Part shown: positions 5,037-7,563 of the stretch, one piece after another | Numbering within the stretch: position 1 is the stretch's first letter | Layout: each line of letters starts with the position of its first letter | Assembly (NCBI GenBank): GCA_031267335.1 | Contig: JAIRZH010000126.1 | Coordinates: forward strand, 1-7,563 | Source: Oscillospiraceae bacterium | GTDB taxonomy: Bacteria; Bacillota; Clostridia; Oscillospirales; Acutalibacteraceae | Length of the DNA: 7,563 nt | Reading direction: 5' to 3' | Notes under the pieces: model-generated | What the model was told of the DNA's origin: nothing | The model's database searches: none | Seen by the model: the letters and a program-made list of their open reading frames with translations, nothing else | Translations under genes and position numbers: made by a program

Positions 5037-5142
5037 TTTATAATTTTCATATTTTTTGACTTTTTTTTTATGCCCTTACCGCTGTCGCCGTTATCCGATT
5101 TTTCTGAAACTATATAAAGGTAGGAGTTTAGAAAGTCAAGGT
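5037..5142. repeat. Long imperfect inverted repeat, left arm
   Basis: It runs from TTTATAATTTTC (5037-5048) to AAGGT (5138-5142) and matches the reverse complement of 5310-5417. The core CGCTGTCGCCGTTAT (5080-5094) is identical in both arms, followed by a segment ending CTGAAAC (5104-5110); the rest aligns with small gaps. The arms enclose about 170 bp. The arrangement resembles the ends of a small non-autonomous element or a large cruciform. No transposase is associated. Confidence 0.8.
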
Positions 5143-5163
5143 TTTGAAAAAAAATATAACATA

Positions 5164-5200
5164 AGCAAACACATTTAATTCCTTATGGATTGCGAAATGG
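5164..5200. repeat. Direct repeat between the inverted-repeat arms, copy 1
   Basis: The segment with ACACA, then AATTCCTTA, then ATTGCGAAATGG recurs at 5245-5281, offset about 81 bp with one gap. A shorter TTGCGAAAT match also exists at 4869-4877. The function is unknown; repeated binding sites are one possibility. Confidence 0.7.
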
Positions 5201-5244
5201 TATTTTTTTGAAAACCAAATAAAAAAATTTCAAAATACTACCTG

Positions 5245-5281
5245 AGCGGACACAATAATTCCTTACAAATTGCGAAGTGTG
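5245..5281. repeat. Direct repeat between the inverted-repeat arms, copy 2
   Basis: Degenerate second copy of 5164-5200: AGC..ACACA, then AATTCCTTA, then ATTGCGAAGTG. About three quarters of positions agree. Both copies lie in the space enclosed by the long inverted-repeat arms. Confidence 0.7.
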
Positions 5282-5309
5282 GAGATTTTTAAATTTTTTT
5301 ATTGGCTCG

Positions 5310-5417
5310 ACCTTTACTTTCGTAAAAACTCCGAAAATACCTTTGTTTCAGAAAAACGGAATAACGGCGACAGCGATAATGACATATAGGAAAAAATATA
5401 ATTTCGAAAATTATAAA
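5310..5417. repeat. Long imperfect inverted repeat, right arm
   Basis: Reverse-complement partner of 5037-5142. The core reads ATAACGGCGACAGCG at 5361-5375 and the outer end GAAAATTATAAA at 5406-5417. On the minus strand an 80-codon frame (5289-5531) covers it, and the equivalent part of the left arm also stays open and translates to a similar peptide (both contain YRCRRY and FLK), but the frames diverge further out, so I regard it as a repeat rather than a gene. Confidence 0.8.
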
Positions 5418-5469
5418 TGAAAATATTGCAAATAAAAATTGATGTCTTCGGGAAATGTTTCGGTACAAA

Positions 5470-5496
5470 ATGAAAATTTTCATGTACATTTGTACA
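5470..5496. promoter_or_regulatory. Adjacent palindromes, possible regulator binding site
   Basis: A perfect 14-bp palindrome ATGAAAATTTTCAT (5470-5483) overlaps by one base the repeat TGTACA-TT-TGTACA (5483-5496), itself two 6-bp palindromes. The segment TACATTTG at 5485-5492 fits the plus-strand -7 consensus, but I see no -33 box at the right spacing. It marks the left edge of the cdsA-bearing fragment. Confidence 0.4.
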
Positions 5497-5512
5497 AAAT
5501 TTAATTTATTAA

Positions 5513-5593
5513 GAAGATTTGGGAAAAACACTCGGAAAACACAAGTCGATGGACAGGCTCGAAGAATTTGAATTTGCCAGTATTGATAAATAA
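5513..5593 (+). pseudogene. C-terminal remnant of the gene upstream of cdsA
   Basis: After an in-frame TAA at 5510-5512 the plus strand stays open for 26 codons, starting EDLGKTLGKHK and ending FEFASIDK before TAA (5591-5593), 12 bp ahead of the cdsA start. There is no suitable start codon, so it is the tail of a lost gene. In Bacteroidota ftsH commonly lies upstream of cdsA, and EDL followed by LGK recalls the EDLxxIxGK near FtsH C-termini; I offer this as a weak guess only. The upstream part of the gene is replaced by the palindromes and inverted repeat. Confidence 0.4.
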
Positions 5594-5605
5594 AAACTGT
5601 TTAAC

Positions 5606-6004
5606 ATGAAAAGTTTAATCATACGCACGGCAAGCGGAATACTGTTTTTGGCAATAATTATAAGTTGTATATTATGGAACGCTTATTCATTTTGGATTTT
5701 ATCCTGCGCAATTGTCATTATAGGAATGATTGAATTTTTCAACATGACAATCCCCAAAGGACATTTGGCGCAAAAAACATTGAGTATAATTATGGGATTG
5801 GGATTTATTTTATTATTTGCTATTTTGAATATTGATGATAATAAGTTTTTACCAATTCTTTTTTGTGTTTGTATTTGTTGTTTGTTCATTGTAATATCCA
5901 TTATCGAACTGTATCAAAAATCCGAAAATCCGTTTCAAAATATAGCATTGCTGATAATTCCTCTTATATATATATCTTTACTTTTTGCATTACGGACATT
6001 ATGA
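5606..6004 (+). pseudogene. cdsA: Truncated phosphatidate cytidylyltransferase (CdsA), N-terminal part
   Basis: The 132 residues match the N-terminal half of CdsA, the membrane enzyme that makes CDP-diacylglycerol from phosphatidate and CTP. The start MKSLIIRTASGILFLAIIIS and the later IIELYQKSENPFQNIA.LIIPLIYISL are typical of Bacteroidota CdsA. About four to five hydrophobic segments are visible (near residues 8-26, 28-46, 62-78, 83-103, 113-130). A full enzyme has about 270-285 residues; the C-terminal signature with conserved K, D and HGG..DR residues is missing, so the product should be inactive. Sequence similarity ends at TGA (6002-6004) and unrelated DNA follows. It is the only clearly chromosomal-type gene here, probably a broken or captured fragment. 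Confidence 0.8.
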
Positions 6005-6032
6005 TGACAAATAATGAATGATACATTAAAAG

Positions 6033-6060
6033 AAAAGCCTGCCCTCACAGGCAGGCTTTT
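6033..6060 (-). terminator. Perfect 11-bp hairpin terminator
   Basis: AAAAGCCTGCC (6033-6043) pairs perfectly with GGCAGGCTTTT (6050-6060) around CTCACA. On the minus strand it is followed by TTTTCTTTTAATG, giving a good U-tract; on the plus strand the tract is only four T. It probably ended the decayed minus-strand gene whose tail lies at 6092-6205, and can also serve the cdsA side. Confidence 0.8.
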
Positions 6061-6091
6061 CAACAATAAATTAAAATCCAATACAGTAATA

Positions 6092-6205
6092 TTACCTGTA
6101 CAAATCATCGCTCTTGTTTTTGCTTTTTACAAACTTGAATCGGTCGGGTACAATTCCGTTTATTCTTTCAATTTGCCTGTCCAAAAAATAATCTTTCTTT
6201 TGATA
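6092..6205 (-). pseudogene. C-terminal remnant of an unidentified minus-strand gene
   Basis: Between an in-frame TGA (6206-6208) and TAA (6092-6094) the minus strand reads 37 codons with protein-like composition, including DYFLDRQIERINGI and DRFKFVKSKNKSDDLYR. It has no start codon, and a strong terminator lies 32 bp beyond its stop, as expected for a real gene end. I cannot name the family. Its 5' part appears lost at a junction near 6208-6300. Confidence 0.35.
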
Positions 6206-6309
6206 TCAAAGATGATAATTTATTGAAAGATTATCAATAATAAATGAAATCTTTTCAAAATCTGATTGTCTAATAATGTTTGTCATATTTAATTTTGCTG
6301 TAAAGATAG

Positions 6310-7185
6310 TCAAATCACTTTAGCTTTGAAATCATCAACTAAAACCAGTTTGCCGCTGTATTTTTTGCCGTCTTTTGTTTTAAATCCGTCTAAAATTTCT
6401 GTCTGTCCGTTTTCGCACAGTTTCCACACTTCTGATGGATTAATTGTTCTTCCGTTTATTTTTTTCCAAATGGTAAAATCGCACTTAATTTCTTCGTTTT
6501 TGTAGTTGTTACAGCCGTATGCTTTTGTACCGGCTATTATAATGCCTTTCTTGCATTTTGGACACATAGATACGATTGAATTGAACGTAATATTAGCTTT
6601 GCGTTCTTCTGTGCTAATTTCTAAAACTAAACGAGTTTCAAAATCTTCATCTTTTGAATTTTTGAAGCCTCCTATAAAATCGGTTTTTCTTTTCTTTATA
6701 AGAATTTCAACAATATTTTTTGTCAGTTCTTTTTTTGCTATTATTTTTTGAATTAAAAATGAGCATGTTTTTTCTTCGCCGATTGCGTTTTCACAAATGA
6801 AATATTTACTTGTTATTCGCACTTTACCTCCGCAGCATGGGCATTTTTCATTCAAATATTCAATCGACTTTTCTGGAAAAACCGGTTTTATCACTTTATT
6901 TTCTTTATCAAGCTCTAATTTTGCCGAAAATTTAGTGCCGTCTTTTCTTTTCAAATCGGTTATTTCGTCGGTTTTGCCTGTCTCAATAAGTTTTCTTACT
7001 TCTGCGGATGTCAGTTCATGGTCGAAATAAGATTTGAAAAAAGAAAAGGTACAAATGTCTGCAACCGTAATGCTTTTATTCTCTATGCCGGCAACGCGGA
7101 TACAATTATATTTATTTGTACCCTCTATTATTTGTCCTTTGCCACAAACAGGGCAAATGCCTAAATTATTGTCGTTTGTTTTCAT
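6310..7185 (-). CDS. Stand-alone protein of three topoisomerase-type C-terminal zinc-finger repeats
   Basis: A 291-aa protein composed of three repeats of the type found at the C-terminus of bacterial type IA topoisomerases (Toprim_Crpt-like). Each repeat has a CxxC pair, two further cysteines and a GKT..I..(G)F..KDG..F..KL-LD pattern: C11/C14/C28/C45; C115/C118/C131/C141; C208/C211/C225/C235. The third is closest to consensus (KAYGCNNYK, CDFTIWKKINGRTI, NGQTEILDGFKTKDGKKYSGKLVL). No catalytic tyrosine or Toprim domain is present, and the gene starts at the first repeat with its own ATG, so it is a free-standing nucleic-acid-binding module. In topoisomerases these repeats bind single-stranded DNA or partner proteins. 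It overlaps the upstream XRE gene by one base (TAATG), so coupled translation is expected. Confidence 0.8.
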   Translation of the reverse strand: MKTNDNNLGICPVCGKGQIIEGTNKYNCIRVAGIENKSITVADICTFSFFKSYFDHELTSAEVRKLIETGKTDEITDLKRKDGTKFSAKLELDKENKVIKPVFPEKSIEYLNEKCPCCGGKVRITSKYFICENAIGEEKTCSFLIQKIIAKKELTKNIVEILIKKRKTDFIGGFKNSKDEDFETRLVLEISTEERKANITFNSIVSMCPKCKKGIIIAGTKAYGCNNYKNEEIKCDFTIWKKINGRTINPSEVWKLCENGQTEILDGFKTKDGKKYSGKLVLVDDFKAKVI

Positions 7186-7433
7186 TATACAGTATATTTT
7201 CGTTTTTCAAATACGTTGTCAAACAGACTATTTAAATCTGCGTTGTTTGCACGTAAAGTAAACAAATATTTTATAACATTGTGTATTTTATCGCTTTTTT
7301 CAAGGTTATATACCTGCTGAGGCGTGATGTCTAACAGTTCTGCTAACCGTGTTACAGGTAAATTTAATCTCATTCGTGCAATTTTTAATTCGGTTCCGAA
7401 TTTTTCATTTATTTCTCGTTTTTTATTTCCCAT
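7185..7433 (-). CDS. XRE-family helix-turn-helix regulator
   Basis: An 82-aa protein with a Cro/C1-type helix-turn-helix at about residues 12-65: FGTELKIARMRLNLPVTRLAELL, then DITPQQVYNLEKSDK, then a helix IHNVIKYLFTLRANN. The N-terminus is basic (GNKKREINEK). The lengths of helix 2 and 3 and the QQVYNLE recognition-helix pattern fit XRE regulators. It is the first gene of an operon with the zinc-finger-repeat protein, overlapping by one base. The 124-bp gap between it and the divergent plus-strand gene at the window edge would be a natural place for its operator, so it may control both directions. No toxin-like partner is evident, although the downstream gene could be an unusual one. Confidence 0.8.
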   Translation of the reverse strand: MGNKKREINEKFGTELKIARMRLNLPVTRLAELLDITPQQVYNLEKSDKIHNVIKYLFTLRANNADLNSLFDNVFEKRKYTV

Positions 7434-7497
7434 TTTTTTATTTTATAAGAAGCTGTTTTGAATTCAAGGATAAATAATATATCATATTGAATTTCAG

Positions 7498-7528
7498 TTG
7501 GTTAATTGGAGTAAAATCCGTATCTTTG
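7498..7528 (+). promoter_or_regulatory. Consensus Bacteroidota promoter for the right-edge gene
   Basis: TTGG (7498-7501), 19 bp, TATCTTTG (7521-7528) matches the Bacteroidota sigma-ABfr consensus TTTG/TTG - 19 to 21 bp - TAnnTTTG. Transcription should start near 7532-7535, giving a leader of about 23 nt, A-rich and without Shine-Dalgarno sequence, before the ATG at 7557. Confidence 0.8.
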
Positions 7529-7556
7529 TGATTATAAACCAAATAATCATAAAAAG

Positions 7557-7563
7557 ATGAACA
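7557..7563 (+). CDS. Start of a plus-strand gene cut by the window edge
   Basis: An ATG at 7557-7559 follows the strong promoter at 7498-7528 and an AATAATCATAAAAAG leader. Only the first two codons (Met-Asn) are inside the window, so nothing can be said about the product. It is divergent from the XRE regulator and possibly controlled by it. Confidence 0.5.

Larger units (their letters stand above)
4756..5510. other. Gene-free structured region upstream of the ardC operon; candidate oriT or non-coding RNA locus
   Basis: About 750 bp with no ATG-started gene I trust. TAACGCT (4811-4817) and AGCGTTA (4933-4939) can close a multi-branched structure whose arms are GTGCAGCA/TGCTGCAC (4818-4825/4838-4845, abutting the closing stem), TCGC/GCGA (4862-4865/4871-4874) and CCCGATG/CATCGAGGG (4898-4904/4916-4924, one bulged A). 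Further right come a long inverted repeat (5037-5417), a direct repeat inside it, and palindromes at 5470-5496. By family knowledge antirestriction genes lie in the leading region beside the transfer origin, so oriT is a reasonable guess. No relaxase is visible to support it. Confidence 0.4.
6005..6309. other. Gene-free stretch between cdsA fragment and zinc-finger operon
   Basis: It contains a strong bidirectional hairpin (6033-6060), the tail of a minus-strand gene (6092-6205) and a weak inverted repeat AAAGATT/AATCTTT (6226-6232/6248-6254) with a 15-nt loop, which may help end the operon to the right. I see no intact gene. A plus-strand 70-codon frame (6014-6226) contains the terminator hairpin and is not credible. 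Confidence 0.5.

Noticed and set aside
5289..5531. Minus-strand 80-codon frame ending in a YRCRRY-containing segment
   Set aside because: It covers the right arm of the inverted repeat and the palindromes and overlaps the gene remnant at 5513-5593. The left arm gives a similar peptide only in its inner part and changes frame further out, which fits a DNA repeat rather than a gene.
5683..5901. Minus-strand 72-codon frame opposite the cdsA fragment
   Set aside because: Antisense shadow of a clear CdsA-type coding sequence; no recognisable domain or promoter.
6014..6226. Plus-strand 70-codon frame after the cdsA fragment
   Set aside because: It contains the perfect terminator hairpin near its start, lies opposite a more protein-like remnant, and does not resemble the missing half of CdsA.
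6226..6254. AAAGATT/AATCTTT hairpin as the terminator of the zinc-finger operon
   Set aside because: The stem is AT-rich with a 15-nt loop and no T-run; too weak to annotate as a terminator.
6506..7261. Three plus-strand open frames (6506-6751, 6797-7030, 7034-7261)
   Set aside because: They lie opposite the zinc-finger-repeat and XRE genes, have low-complexity phenylalanine- and serine-rich translations, and lack promoters; they are antisense shadows.

Overview
The window is AT-rich (roughly 30% GC by eye) and looks like accessory DNA from a member of the Bacteroidota. The evidence is several promoter-like boxes of the type TAnnTTTG, including one textbook TTGG-19 bp-TATCTTTG promoter at the right edge, A-rich leaders with weak Shine-Dalgarno sites, and protein families typical of Bacteroidota plasmids and integrative elements (Rep_3 initiator, ArdC, HigBA-like pair, topoisomerase C-terminal zinc-finger repeats). 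Almost every gene reads on the minus strand, so gene order below is given from high to low coordinates.

Right end (6310-7563): a two-gene minus-strand operon of an XRE-type regulator and a protein made of three topoisomerase-type zinc-finger repeats without any topoisomerase catalytic part; the two genes overlap by one base. A strong promoter divergent from this operon starts a plus-strand gene cut by the window edge.

Middle (about 5510-6309): decayed DNA of chromosomal type. A 5' fragment of cdsA is preceded by the C-terminal tail of another gene, and on the other strand lies the tail of an unidentified protein. This could be a captured or disrupted chromosomal piece.

Gene-free region (4756-5510): about 750 bp with nested inverted repeats, a hairpin followed by T7 on the plus strand, a 106-108 bp inverted repeat enclosing a 37-bp direct repeat, and palindromes. 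It lies directly upstream of the ArdC operon and is a candidate transfer origin, regulatory leader or non-coding RNA locus.

Left half (562-4755): a three-gene operon (69-aa unknown, strongly acidic 122-aa unknown, ArdC antirestriction protein) ending in a strong terminator; then a HigBA-like toxin-antitoxin pair; two divergent copies of a 66-aa unknown gene separated by a duplicated ArdC tail plus terminator; then a small ribbon-helix-helix protein and a Rep_3 replication initiator. This is a plasmid-like backbone: replication, likely copy-number or partition control, stability and restriction evasion. The duplicated ArdC tail records a past tandem duplication.

Far left (1-561): no gene; it holds a 69-bp direct repeat, a REP-like palindrome and arrays of an ACTTT-based octamer that run into the end of the rep coding sequence. 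No relaxase, integrase or type IV secretion gene is visible here, so whether this is a plasmid, an integrated plasmid or part of a larger conjugative element cannot be decided from the window.
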